Of a stretch of DNA of 64,000 bases, positions 34,173 to 42,679 are shown piece by piece. Within the stretch, counting starts at the first letter, position 1, and each line of letters begins with the position of its first letter. Made by a program: the position numbers and the translations under genes. This DNA is from Mucilaginibacter flavus. GTDB taxonomy: Bacteria; Bacteroidota; Bacteroidia; Sphingobacteriales; Sphingobacteriaceae. The stretch is taken from NCBI RefSeq assembly GCF_030409315.1, contig NZ_JAUFPS010000028.1, forward strand, positions 418,183 to 482,182. The letters are read 5' to 3'. Under the pieces are notes generated by a model. That model saw only the letters and a program-made list of their open reading frames with translations. It searched no databases and had not been told where the DNA came from.

Positions 34173-34292
34173 AGAGTCAAGATACAAGAATCAAGATTCA
34201 AGATAAAATTTAACACACTAACGAAGAGATTAAGAACGGGTACAGTCAGAAACTTGAAGAGTATTTTTATTCTTCTCTTGATTCTTGACTCT
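34173..34292. repeat. Heptad inverted repeat, AGANTCA type
   Basis: Left tract AGAGTCA, AGATACA, AGAATCA, AGATTCA, AGA (34173-34203). Right tract TCTTGAT, TCTTGAC, TCT with its reverse complement at 34274-34292. The right arm ends 20 bp before ytxJ. Confidence 0.82.
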
Positions 34293-34312
34293 ATTTTTAA
34301 GATATAATTGTT

Positions 34313-34642
34313 ATGAACTGGATAGCGCTGGAGTCGGCAGATCAATTAAACGAAATCAAAAATAACGAGGGCTATAGCCTCATTTTTAAACATAGCACAC
34401 GCTGTTCTATCAGCATGATGGCCAAAAGGCGTTTTGAGTTGGATTGGGAAGACCTGCCAGAAGATATGCCCCTTTACTTTTTAGATCTTATCAAATACCG
34501 GGATTTATCAGGTATGGTAGCGCAGCTTTTTGATGTTCATCATGAGTCACCGCAGTTATTGCTCATCAAAGATGGCGAATGTGTATTAGATCAATCGCAT
34601 GGTGCTATTTCTGTTGAAGAAGCACTGAGCGTATTAAGCTAA
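34313..34642 (+). CDS. ytxJ: Bacillithiol system redox-active protein YtxJ
   Basis: 109 residues, thioredoxin-like, matching the YtxJ/DUF2847 family: FKHSTRCSISMMAKRRFE holds the single active Cys in the monothiol TRCxIS motif (residue 31), and ESPQLLLIKDGECVLDQSHGAIS holds the cis-Pro strand. By family it is a monothiol bacilliredoxin acting with bacillithiol in the cytoplasm, which suggests this organism makes bacillithiol. It is a single-gene unit. Confidence 0.92.
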   Translation: MNWIALESADQLNEIKNNEGYSLIFKHSTRCSISMMAKRRFELDWEDLPEDMPLYFLDLIKYRDLSGMVAQLFDVHHESPQLLLIKDGECVLDQSHGAISVEEALSVLS

Positions 34643-34665
34643 GGTTTTAAGACATTGAATACTGG

Positions 34666-34693
34666 AAAAGGCGCCCCATGGTGCCTTTTTTTG
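34666..34693 (+). terminator. Terminator of ytxJ
   Basis: AAAAGGCGCC pairs with GGTGCCTTTT (one G-T pair), 4-nt loop, then further T residues. Confidence 0.8.
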
Positions 34694-34768
34694 TTTGTTA
34701 GCTGTTGGCTATTGCTCAGAAAATTGTTTTGCTGAATTTTGCAGCTATCTATGGCATATTTTAAACTC

Positions 34769-34860
34769 TGTCATCCTGAAACGCAGTGAAGGATCTATTC
34801 TACGCCGTTCCTATTCGCTCTGAAAGTTCGCGAAAAGATGCTTCGTGCCTACCCATGACA
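34769..34860. repeat. TGTCAT...ATGACA palindromic element
   Basis: Starts TGTCATCCTGAAACGCAGTG and ends with CTACCCATGACA. Related words (GGATCTATTCTAC, GATGCTTCG) recur at 56926-57017. Intergenic, between ytxJ and the alpha-galactosidase gene. Confidence 0.7.
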
Positions 34861-34876
34861 AGTTGTAAAAATGGAA

Positions 34877-34967
34877 GTCATCCTGAACTTGTTTCAGGAC
34901 CCCACAGGACAAGCGACGGCATAAGGTATACTTAGCAAGTGGGGTGCCGAAACAAGTTCGGCATGAC
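34877..34967. repeat. GTCAT...ATGAC palindromic element with two end hairpins (type b)
   Basis: Left end GTCATCCTGAACTTGTTTCAGG and right end GCCGAAACAAGTTCGGCATGAC each fold on themselves, and CCCCAC pairs with GTGGGG across the core. The inner words CCCCACAGGACA, GGTATAC and CTTAGCA are shared with 42451-42545, where the two end hairpins are exchanged. Confidence 0.82.
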
Positions 34968-34985
34968 GTTAGGATTAAAAGTGAT

Positions 34986-35032
34986 TGTCATATCCACTTT
35001 CAGAGTCCACGGATTTTACAACTCAGCATGAC
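34986..35032. repeat. Short TGTCAT...CATGACA repeat (type c)
   Basis: TGTCAT, CACTTTCAGAGTCC, GGATTT, ACTCAGCATGAC. Nearly the same 47-bp unit is at 56250-56296. The rest of the spacer up to 35138 contains a degenerate further copy (AAAGTTCGCCGGATTTTAAA). Confidence 0.7.
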
Positions 35033-35138
35033 AAGGTGAAAAGGGGAGTAATGCAGCCTCATTCATACCTTCAAAGTTCGCCGGATTTTAAAACTCAGCG
35101 TGCCCCCTTCTTTCAAATACCGGCACTTCCCTCTCCTC

Positions 35139-37325
35139 CTATATCGCCGTCACCTTCAAAACCACGCTTGTTCTGCGCGCGTCTGCCTGTGGGTTAAAGC
35201 CTATTTTCATTAAAAAATCACCGGAGTAGGTTTTGTTTTTATCTATATAGGATCTGCTGTTTGGATATTGGTTTATCTCTTCTATCCTGTATTTTTTTGT
35301 CGGATCAAGACCTTTTAATTTAATGGGAATGGTGATAGCCGCGCTAAGCAGGGTAGATACATAGTAGTTAAAAACAATAGCCGTGGTTTGCTGCTCGTTT
35401 ACGTAAGCCACTGATGCCACACTGTTTTCATAGGGATCTTGCAGGCGATATTGCTGGCCGTGCCAAATGATATCTTTAATACTGTTGTATATGGCAACCG
35501 CATTTTGGCTAAAGGCAAGGTCTTTGGGCGATAGTTCATTTACCCTTACATCATAACCCAGTTTGCCCATCATGGCCACGTCTGTTTTAAATTTAATAGG
35601 CTGCCTGCCCATTGCGGTAACATGGTTATCCATGGCTATGGATGGGAAATAGTACGAATACTCCCACTGAATAAAAATCCTATCCAAAGGGTTGGTATTA
35701 TCACTTGGCCAAAATTCTGTAAAATATTGCAGCGCCGCGTAATCAACCCGCGAACCGCCGCCCGCGCAAAGCATCATAGGAGTTTTAGGATATTTTTTAC
35801 GAATGCGCTCCAAAACTTTGTTAAGCCCGCGTACATAATCTACATAAAAACTACCCTGGTTTTTTAGCGTTGGCGAGTTGGCGTTATAAATAAGTGAGTT
35901 GCAATCCCATTTAATAAAACCTAATTCTGGTACTTCCTTAAAAATATTATCTACGGTTTCATATACAAAATCCTGCACTTTGGGGTTGGTTAAATCCAAC
36001 ACCAACTGATCGCGCATGTAATATTCCTTGCGCTCGGGCTGCCTGATGATCCAGTCGGGATGGTTTTCATATAGCTCGCTTTTGGGGTTCACCATTTCGG
36101 GTTCCAGCCAGATGCCAAATTTTACACCCGCCGCGGTAGCTTCCTTACCCAGTGCGCTGATTCCGTTTTTTAATTTCTGCCGGTTATATTGCCAATCGCC
36201 CAGGCCACTGGTGGCGTTATTACGCGGGTATTTGTTACCAAACCAACCGTCATCTAACAAAAAAACATCAACCCCTAACTTTTTGGTATCCTGTATAAGG
36301 CTGCTCAGCTTTTCGTCATTAAAATCAAAATAGGTAGTTTCCCAGTTATTTAAAATGCTGAGCCGTTCACCCTGGCCTTCCCTCAACTGGTAATTCCGGG
36401 CCCAGTTTTGCAGGCTTCGGCTGGCCTGCCCCCTGCCGTTTGATGAATAGGTGTACACCAAACGCGGCGTTACAAAGTTTTCGCCGGGTTTTAAAGTATA
36501 GTCGGACGAGAAGTTGTTAATACCCGCCGTAATGCGCAGGTAATATTCATCAAACGTTTCAAAATCGAGTTTAAAATTACCGGTCCACTCCAATGATCCG
36601 GCAATCACATCGCCCTCATCTTCGGTGGCTGGCTTATCAACAGAAACCATGAACGATGATGAGTTTAACAGGTTTTCGCGGGTGCCCAGTTTGGAGTCGA
36701 TGGTTTTAATGCCATGCAAAAGCTGCTGCTCTTCAGATCGCATTTCTCGGCCCCAACCGCTGTAATGATTTTTAAGGAAAAACTTTTTGCCGCTTAAGGT
36801 AAGATTGGCCGACGCGTACTTATTGAGCACGATAGTTCCTTTTTCCCGGTGCTTGATCTCGGCCCATTGCTCAATCACATCCTCGTTAAAATAGGCCAGG
36901 TAGTTAAGCGATACTTCAAAATTGTATTTGGGGTCTTTAAGGTGCAGCACCGTAAGCTTGCGGTTTGGGTCGATCTGTTTTTCGTCGATAGATGAAAATA
37001 CCAATACGGTAGATTTATTGCCATCTGCATGGGTTACAGATAGCGCCGGTTCTAACAGGTTTAATGATCCCGAGGCGATATAGGCCTCACGCTTATTAAA
37101 AAGGTCATCAGAACCTGGTACATATTTATCTAACTGCTGTACCTCTTTGTACTCGTCGGCATTATCAAGTTTGCGGCCAATGTACGTGCTGATCACCGAA
37201 TTATCTTTATCGGTTTCCAAAATCAATACATTGTTTTTTGTGGCGATGGAGATGTTTTTTTGCGCCATGCCGGTTAATCCCATTAACATAAGCAACGCAA
37301 AGAGTGGTAAAAATTTCCTGATCAT
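35139..37325 (-). CDS. Alpha-galactosidase, glycoside hydrolase family 36
   Basis: 728 residues from the ATG at 37325; signal peptide ending GMAQ. A beta-sandwich N-domain (about 25-300) is followed by the TIM barrel. GH36 motifs: VFLLDDGWFG, KFGIWLEPEMVNPKSELY, HPDWIIR, and GFIKWDCN with the nucleophile D474; the acid/base is D542 in FWPSDNTNPLDR. The spacing of 68 residues agrees with GH36 enzymes. It removes alpha-galactosyl units from oligosaccharides (raffinose, galactomannan) in the periplasm. It stands outside any polysaccharide-utilisation locus: no SusC/SusD pair is adjacent. Confidence 0.95.
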   Translation of the reverse strand: MIRKFLPLFALLMLMGLTGMAQKNISIATKNNVLILETDKDNSVISTYIGRKLDNADEYKEVQQLDKYVPGSDDLFNKREAYIASGSLNLLEPALSVTHADGNKSTVLVFSSIDEKQIDPNRKLTVLHLKDPKYNFEVSLNYLAYFNEDVIEQWAEIKHREKGTIVLNKYASANLTLSGKKFFLKNHYSGWGREMRSEEQQLLHGIKTIDSKLGTRENLLNSSSFMVSVDKPATEDEGDVIAGSLEWTGNFKLDFETFDEYYLRITAGINNFSSDYTLKPGENFVTPRLVYTYSSNGRGQASRSLQNWARNYQLREGQGERLSILNNWETTYFDFNDEKLSSLIQDTKKLGVDVFLLDDGWFGNKYPRNNATSGLGDWQYNRQKLKNGISALGKEATAAGVKFGIWLEPEMVNPKSELYENHPDWIIRQPERKEYYMRDQLVLDLTNPKVQDFVYETVDNIFKEVPELGFIKWDCNSLIYNANSPTLKNQGSFYVDYVRGLNKVLERIRKKYPKTPMMLCAGGGSRVDYAALQYFTEFWPSDNTNPLDRIFIQWEYSYYFPSIAMDNHVTAMGRQPIKFKTDVAMMGKLGYDVRVNELSPKDLAFSQNAVAIYNSIKDIIWHGQQYRLQDPYENSVASVAYVNEQQTTAIVFNYYVSTLLSAAITIPIKLKGLDPTKKYRIEEINQYPNSRSYIDKNKTYSGDFLMKIGFNPQADARRTSVVLKVTAI

Positions 37326-37419
37326 TTTTGATAATATCAATTACAATAATACAGAAACGGGCCCGACATATATTAGCATCCTTTCACCGGTTATTAGCCA
37401 AAAATGAGGCGCTTAACCG

Positions 37420-37636
37420 TCGGCTCTGTAGGTTGACGAAGACTCGGCAGGTTACTTAAACTCCCGCGAGCTTATAGCTCGTGGGTGCCATGGTTGCAGC
37501 TTTCAGCTGCCCCGCCGTTCATCTGTAACAACACCGGAAGCCAAAGGCTTCAACCAGCTTTACCCACGAGTTACGCTACGCTAACCTCGCGGGAGATAGT
37601 ACCTAAGTCTCGGCTCTGTAAATGGGCGAAAACTCA
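37420..37636. repeat. Composite palindromic element flanked by direct repeats
   Basis: CTCCCGCGAG (37461-37470) and CTCGCGGGAG (37586-37595) are terminal inverted repeats; CTCGTGGGT and ACCCACGAG pair next inside, and two small hairpins (TGCAGC/GCTGC, GAAGCC/GGCTTC) lie in the middle. Outside are imperfect direct repeats: TCGGCTCTGTAGGTTGACGA (37420) and TCGGCTCTGTAAATGGGCGA (37610). No open frame lies inside. Confidence 0.75.
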
Positions 37637-37737
37637 CCCGGCTGCGCTTCGCCAACCACGCTCTTTTTAAGCCCTGTTACCGCATAAACCGCAACAACCG
37701 GGTATGTTTACTCAAAATTCCGTGTTAGCTTTGCCTA

Positions 37738-38673
37738 ATGATCACCAGCATCAACATTTCGCAAAAGCAATATTTTAACTGGCAAGAGTGCCTGTGGTAT
37801 TTAGACAGGGGATTTGATGACTGTGTTTACCAGGTGCGACCCGGATGCGTGAGGCGGGCATTTGAGTTTGAGGGTGAAGCGGTGCTGGTTGATATTTCAT
37901 ATGCCAATGGCGCCCTCACGCTGCAATGGCTTATCGGCACAAAATCTACAGCGACAATTAACCACGTACATCAGTTTGTTGCCGATTGGTTTGACCTGGA
38001 AACTGATCTTACACCGTTTTATAAGCTGCTATTGGCAAATCAGCCATTGGCTTACATGGCCCAAAGCTTCAAAGGCTTGCGGTTTGTTGGCATGCCCGAT
38101 ATTTTTGAGTCGCTGGCCTGGGGTATTATAGGGCAGCAAATTAATTTGAGTTTTGCTTATAAACTTAAACGCCGGCTTGTAGAAACGTATGGTACAAGCT
38201 TGCTTTATGGCGATGGGAAATACTGGATATTTCCTACTCCAGCCAAACTATCCGGTCTTCAACCCGATGACCTCCGGCAACTACAGTTTTCGCAAAAAAA
38301 GGCCGAATACCTAATTACCGTTGCTAAACAATTTGCAGATAACGCTTTGAGCAAAAATATCGTTTTAGCGTTGCCGGATTTTCTCTCGCGCCAAAAAATA
38401 CTCACCAGCATAAGAGGTATTGGCGTGTGGACAGCCAATTATGTGCTCATGAAAAGTTTAAAGGAAAGATCAAGCATTCCTTATGGCGACGCGGGCATAT
38501 TAAAAGCGTTGATTTTACATGGCTTCATGAAGGATAAAACAGATTTGCAGGGGATGGATAGCTTTTATAAAACCTTTGCCGGCTGGGAATCATACCTCAG
38601 CTTTTATTTATGGCGAAGCCTGGCTAATAAGCCCGAAGAACAAGAGACCTCTGTTATGCCGCCTTCTTTGTAA
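37738..38673 (+). CDS. DNA-3-methyladenine glycosylase II, AlkA-like
   Basis: 311 residues. AlkA_N-like beta domain (1-120) and an HhH-GPD glycosylase domain (about 120-300): AQSFKGLRFVGMPDIFESLAWGIIGQQI, then the helix-hairpin-helix ILTSIRGIGVWTANYVLMKSL, and the catalytic Asp 251 in YGDAGILKAL. By family it removes 3-methyladenine and other alkylated bases from DNA. The C-terminus WRSLANKPEE is typical. No ada or alkB gene is next to it. Confidence 0.87.
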   Translation: MITSINISQKQYFNWQECLWYLDRGFDDCVYQVRPGCVRRAFEFEGEAVLVDISYANGALTLQWLIGTKSTATINHVHQFVADWFDLETDLTPFYKLLLANQPLAYMAQSFKGLRFVGMPDIFESLAWGIIGQQINLSFAYKLKRRLVETYGTSLLYGDGKYWIFPTPAKLSGLQPDDLRQLQFSQKKAEYLITVAKQFADNALSKNIVLALPDFLSRQKILTSIRGIGVWTANYVLMKSLKERSSIPYGDAGILKALILHGFMKDKTDLQGMDSFYKTFAGWESYLSFYLWRSLANKPEEQETSVMPPSL

Positions 38674-38792
38674 CAATTTTATCAGCAAAACCAGGAAACT
38701 ACAGGAAAACTTTTTCTCCTGGGGGCGTTTTTTATCCGTGTAAAACTTTAGGCTCTAAACCTTTAAAAACCAAATTATAATAGCAAGGTTAC

Positions 38793-38835
38793 TTAGCTAA
38801 ATGCTGTTAGCAGCGTCAAAACGGCATTTAGTTAA
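38793..38835. promoter_or_regulatory. Leader hairpin of the hybrid histidine kinase
   Basis: TTAGCTAAATGC pairs with GCATTTAGTTAA (two G-T pairs), extended by a G-C pair, with about a 15-nt loop. It ends 12 nt before the ATG at 38848, so it may limit translation or be an operator. Confidence 0.45.
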
Positions 38836-38847
38836 CTTTTACTGCTT

Positions 38848-41049
38848 ATGATTAAAGGTGTTAGTAAAATTCCTGTTAAACGATACGGCTTAATTGTGGC
38901 ACTGCTGCTCCTGTTATTTTGCGGCGTATTTTACCTGTATTTACACTTTCATAAAGCACAGAATTTAAAAGGCAATATCAGCAGACTGATATCGGCCCGC
39001 GAAAACTCGGCCTTGATTGATAGCTGCCTGTTGGATTTGTATAACGCTGATAATAACATTCACCTGTATGCAATTACGGGCGATAAAACCTATAAGAAAA
39101 AATATCTGGCCCAGATAGGGGCAGTAGCCTCCAACATGCAAAAGGTGAAGCTTGATAACAAGCAGTTGCAAAACCTTAGCCCCGAAAAACTGAACGCGTT
39201 ACTGGTTCAAAAAAATGATAAAACCAATAACTATCTTAAATTACGATCACTTACCGATAGCCTGATATCGTCAACCATGAAAGTTAAAAAAATTCAGGCC
39301 TATAAAAAAGAGATAGTAGCTGTACCCGTAGTGAAAACCACCAACACAGTGGTGCATGTGGATACCATTAAAATGCCGGCAGCAAGCCCGAAACGGAAAA
39401 AGTTTTTCGGGCGCATTGTTGACGCCTTCGCCGGAAAGGATAATGCAGACAAAGCGGCTTCCGCGCAAAAAATGGTGGTAAAGCGAGATACCCAGGTTAA
39501 AACTGTTGAGCAGATAAAAACAGTTTATACACCGGTTGAACCAAAATCGACTGGTTATTATAGCAAACTCAATTCGGCCAATATCAATTTAAAAACCAGC
39601 GAACGCGAAATTCTTAAAATTAATAACAACCTTATTGATGCTATTATAAGGGAATTGCAGCAGTATAAAATTGCCGAACAGGATTACGCCAAAGCCAGTA
39701 AAACCGAACTTGCCGGCCAGGTTACTGATGTTTTTAAAGAGTATAGCTACCTATCGAAACTTACTGTGGGTGCTTTATTGCTTTGCATGGTAGTATTGCT
39801 GTACAACATATGGAAAATTTTCAGAAACGGAGAGGAGCTGCTGTCACAAACGGACAAGGCCCAGCAGTATGCTATTAACAAAAGCCGCTTTTTGGCCAGT
39901 ATGAGCCATGAAATTCGTACACCGCTAAACTCGGTACTTGGCTTTGCCGAGCAGATGAGCATGGGCCGGTTGGATGATGAGCAAACAGAACAGATCAACG
40001 CCATCAGGAGCTCATCGCAAATGCTGTTGGAAGTGGTGAACGAGGTTTTGGATTTTTCAAAATATGAAACAGGGAGAATCGCTTTCGAAAATCAGCCATT
40101 CATGGTTTATCAGGCATTGGAATCGGTATATAACGCGGTTAGCATCCAGGCTGCCCGCAAGGGTATTGATTTGCAAATGCACCTGCAATTTAACGAGGAT
40201 ACCTGTTTTGCCGGCGATGTATTGCGCCTGAAGCAGCTGGTGATGAATTTGCTGGTTAACGCCATGAAATTTACTACCAATGGCGAAGTTATCTTACACG
40301 CCAGCAGCACGCCGCCTGTTAACGGTAAAACTACCTTGCTGGTAAAAGTAAAAGATACCGGCATCGGCATAAAAAAACAAAATATACCCACCTTATTTGA
40401 TGAATTTGTGCAGGTTGATGAGGCCCAAAGGGTAACCCACCATAAAGGCACCGGGCTTGGTTTGGCTATTTGTAAAAAGATTGTTGAATTGCAGGGCGGT
40501 AAAATCAAGGTAGTTAGTGAGCTGGGTAAAGGATCGGTGTTTAGTTTTGAACTGCCCTTTACTTTGGCCGATAAAGCAGACTGTGCCGTTGAAAAACCTA
40601 TTGATATAGCGGAGTTAGCCAATGAGGTAAAGGGCAAACACGTTTTATTGGTTGATGATAATCACCTGAATATTTTGCTGGCCAAAACCATACTCAAAAA
40701 ATGGAATATAAGCTGTGATGCTGCTTACAATGGCGAGATGGGTTATAAATTATTTGAGGCCAATAACTATGACCTGGTACTTACAGATATTCAAATGCCG
40801 GTAATGGGAGGCCTGCAACTTACGGGCCTTATTCGCAAAAATAAGAATATGCTTAAGGCCGAAACCCCCATTATTGCCCTTACCGCCAACGTTATGAAAG
40901 AGGACAGGGATGTGTATTTACGCAGCGGAATAAACGATTTAGTGCTAAAACCCTTTGTAGAGCTTAGCCTGATAGGTAAGATTGCCACCCAAATAGGGTT
41001 AAAAGAGGTACCATTTGTGAATTTTTCGGTCGAAAAAATCGAAAACTGA
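38848..41049 (+). CDS. Hybrid sensor histidine kinase/response regulator
   Basis: 733 residues. Membrane helix 1 at about 12-30, a Lys-rich periplasmic sensor region of about 270 residues with coiled-coil character and no recognised domain, helix 2 at about 302-322, then HisKA with H354 (SMSHEIRTPLNSVLGF), HATPase_c (N box LVNAMKF, G boxes DTGIGI and GTGLGLAI), and a C-terminal receiver with D647 in LVLTDIQMPVMGG and a conserved Lys near LVLKPF. Signals are relayed inside the protein; a further Hpt or output protein must be elsewhere. The ligand is unknown. Confidence 0.93.
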   Translation: MIKGVSKIPVKRYGLIVALLLLLFCGVFYLYLHFHKAQNLKGNISRLISARENSALIDSCLLDLYNADNNIHLYAITGDKTYKKKYLAQIGAVASNMQKVKLDNKQLQNLSPEKLNALLVQKNDKTNNYLKLRSLTDSLISSTMKVKKIQAYKKEIVAVPVVKTTNTVVHVDTIKMPAASPKRKKFFGRIVDAFAGKDNADKAASAQKMVVKRDTQVKTVEQIKTVYTPVEPKSTGYYSKLNSANINLKTSEREILKINNNLIDAIIRELQQYKIAEQDYAKASKTELAGQVTDVFKEYSYLSKLTVGALLLCMVVLLYNIWKIFRNGEELLSQTDKAQQYAINKSRFLASMSHEIRTPLNSVLGFAEQMSMGRLDDEQTEQINAIRSSSQMLLEVVNEVLDFSKYETGRIAFENQPFMVYQALESVYNAVSIQAARKGIDLQMHLQFNEDTCFAGDVLRLKQLVMNLLVNAMKFTTNGEVILHASSTPPVNGKTTLLVKVKDTGIGIKKQNIPTLFDEFVQVDEAQRVTHHKGTGLGLAICKKIVELQGGKIKVVSELGKGSVFSFELPFTLADKADCAVEKPIDIAELANEVKGKHVLLVDDNHLNILLAKTILKKWNISCDAAYNGEMGYKLFEANNYDLVLTDIQMPVMGGLQLTGLIRKNKNMLKAETPIIALTANVMKEDRDVYLRSGINDLVLKPFVELSLIGKIATQIGLKEVPFVNFSVEKIEN

Positions 41050-41225
41050 TGCATTTTTGGCAAAAAAGACCCTGTTTTAATGAAAAACTGGTGTTTTTTA
41101 ACCAAAACCGCACTTTTTTTGCCGAAAAATTAGTCTACTAAATCTATAGTGCTTATCTTTGGTCAATTGTTATTATCGATCTAACCAATTAGTTCTTTAT
41201 GGTAAATAATGAGGTCAGTCAACTT

Positions 41226-41264
41226 AAAAAAAAAGAGGTAGCCGTAGGCTCTCTCTTTTTTTGT
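41226..41264 (+). terminator. Terminator of the hybrid kinase gene
   Basis: AGAGGTAGCC pairs with GGCTCTCTCT with an internal mismatch, flanked by A9 and T7. It lies about 175 bp after the stop; the short open frame before it (from 41200) has no support. Confidence 0.7.
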
Positions 41265-41294
41265 TTTAGGGAGATTTTATTGAGCGGCCTGATA

Positions 41295-42020
41295 TCAGGA
41301 TAATACCTCTTCCAACACATCGCCAGAGCGGATATTGCCAAAGCCTTCAATATGCATGGCATAATACTCCATCAGTTTTTGGATAAGGTACCGGCGCTCG
41401 TCGTTACTGAATTTTAATGATTGGATATCCTCAAAACTACATTGCAGCAGGGTACTAAAGTTTTGCGTATGTGGGGGCGATAAGTACAGTGCGCTATCGG
41501 GTTTGTATTTACTGAAGGTACCGTTTTTAAGGTCGAAGTAATCGGCATGGCCAATTAAAAACCTATCGGGATAAAAGCCCAGGTAGCGGGTAAGCCGGGT
41601 TAAAAATAGCAGGTGAAAGTTAGCCACATTGCCATCCTGGTGATCAAGCCATTCTATGGCGCTAAACACAAAATCAAAAATATTTTCTTCGGCAGTTTGT
41701 TGTTTAATGGCTTTGTAAAGCACCTCGTTCAAAAAAATAGCGATACAGCTTTTTATTACATCATAGGGGATGGTTTGCAATAATGGCGAGTTCTTTAACT
41801 CGGCAATGCGTTGTACGCTGCCCGTATTTTTATGGTAAACTACCAAATCGAGCAGGTGCAGGGGCTGCAACATGTTACGGCCAATTTTGGCTTTCGGTTT
41901 TTTTGCCCCGTTGATGATGTATGATTGCAGGCCAAATTTTTCGGTAAAAATTTGCACAATCACGCTGCTTTCGCCGTAGTCGGTCGCTTTAAAAACAATT
42001 CCGCGGGTTTTATGCAGCAT
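41295..42020 (-). CDS. recO: DNA repair protein RecO
   Basis: 241 residues. The N-terminal OB fold is clear: MLHKTRGIVFKATDYGESSVIVQIFTEKFGLQSYIINGAK, residues 1-80, followed by the helical C-terminal domain. The four-Cys zinc site of many RecO proteins is absent. RecO loads RecA onto SSB-coated DNA with RecR. Its start overlaps the end of dgkA by 11 bp, so the two are cotranscribed. Confidence 0.9.
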   Translation of the reverse strand: MLHKTRGIVFKATDYGESSVIVQIFTEKFGLQSYIINGAKKPKAKIGRNMLQPLHLLDLVVYHKNTGSVQRIAELKNSPLLQTIPYDVIKSCIAIFLNEVLYKAIKQQTAEENIFDFVFSAIEWLDHQDGNVANFHLLFLTRLTRYLGFYPDRFLIGHADYFDLKNGTFSKYKPDSALYLSPPHTQNFSTLLQCSFEDIQSLKFSNDERRYLIQKLMEYYAMHIEGFGNIRSGDVLEEVLS

Positions 42021-42378
42021 GGTGTATCAACACAATAAGTTTGGGTAAAAATATGACGACACCGGTTATCAACGCAAACAAGGCGGCAACTACCACAGCG
42101 CCAGCGCTCACATCCTTAACCCGGCCGGCTTTTTCATTATAACCGGGCGATACCAGATCGGTAAGGGTTTCAATACCTGTGTTTAGTAGCTCAACAACCA
42201 ACACAAAAGCTATGGAGAGCGCTATCCACTCCCATTCGTTGAAAGATATATCAAGAAAAAAACCTAAGCCAATAGCAATTGCCGTAAGCACCAGGTGTAT
42301 CCTGAAATTGGGCTGCGTGGCCGTAGCGTGGCGCAAACCCTTAAAAGCAAAGCCAAAACTGCGAATCAGTCTTTTCAT
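42010..42378 (-). CDS. dgkA: Diacylglycerol kinase family protein
   Basis: 122 residues, three membrane helices. The signature ELLNTGIETLTDLVSPGYNEKAGRVKDVSAGAV (catalytic Glu, then K-D-x-x-x-A) is that of the DgkA/undecaprenol kinase family. In Gram-negatives it recycles diacylglycerol; in other bacteria the family phosphorylates undecaprenol, and the sequence does not decide between them. Overlaps recO. Confidence 0.92.
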   Translation of the reverse strand: MKRLIRSFGFAFKGLRHATATQPNFRIHLVLTAIAIGLGFFLDISFNEWEWIALSIAFVLVVELLNTGIETLTDLVSPGYNEKAGRVKDVSAGAVVVAALFALITGVVIFLPKLIVLIHHAA

Positions 42379-42450
42379 TGGGTAAAAATACGGGTTATTG
42401 GCGTTATTGAAGTTTTTGGATTGAAGTGGATTTTAAAAATATAAAATTAA

Positions 42451-42545
42451 GTCATGCCGATTTATTTCGGCACCCCACAGGACAGGTATACAACATGCGC
42501 GATGTAAACTTAGCATATGGGGTCCTGAAACAAGTTCAGGATGAC
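42451..42545. repeat. GTCAT...ATGAC palindromic element with exchanged end hairpins
   Basis: Left end GTCATGCCGATTTATTTCGGC, right end CCTGAAACAAGTTCAGGATGAC. Shares CCCCACAGGACA, GGTATAC and CTTAGCA with 34877-34967. Here the GCCGA hairpin is on the left and the CCTGA hairpin on the right, the opposite of that copy. Confidence 0.82.
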
Positions 42546-42591
42546 TTTGGGCGATACTTTACAGAAACTTAATTGATTTATGCTTTTCCGG

Positions 42592-42625
42592 TCTTAATTC
42601 TTGATTCTCAACTCTTGACTCTTTT
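42592..42625. repeat. Heptad tract, TCTTGAC type
   Basis: TCTTAAT, TCTTGAT, TCTCAAC, TCTTGAC, TCTTTTT: the reverse complement of the AGANTCA tracts at 2014 and 22178. It lies 55 bp before the exporter ATG. Confidence 0.75.
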
Positions 42626-42679
42626 TCCCCGGGTTAAAATCTAAATTCGTAGTTTAGCGGCGGTCATTAAATCAAATAC

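Noticed and set aside
41200..41294. Short peptide gene MVNNEVSQLKKKEVAV
   Set aside because: The frame crosses the terminator of the hybrid kinase gene and has no ribosome-binding or conservation clue.
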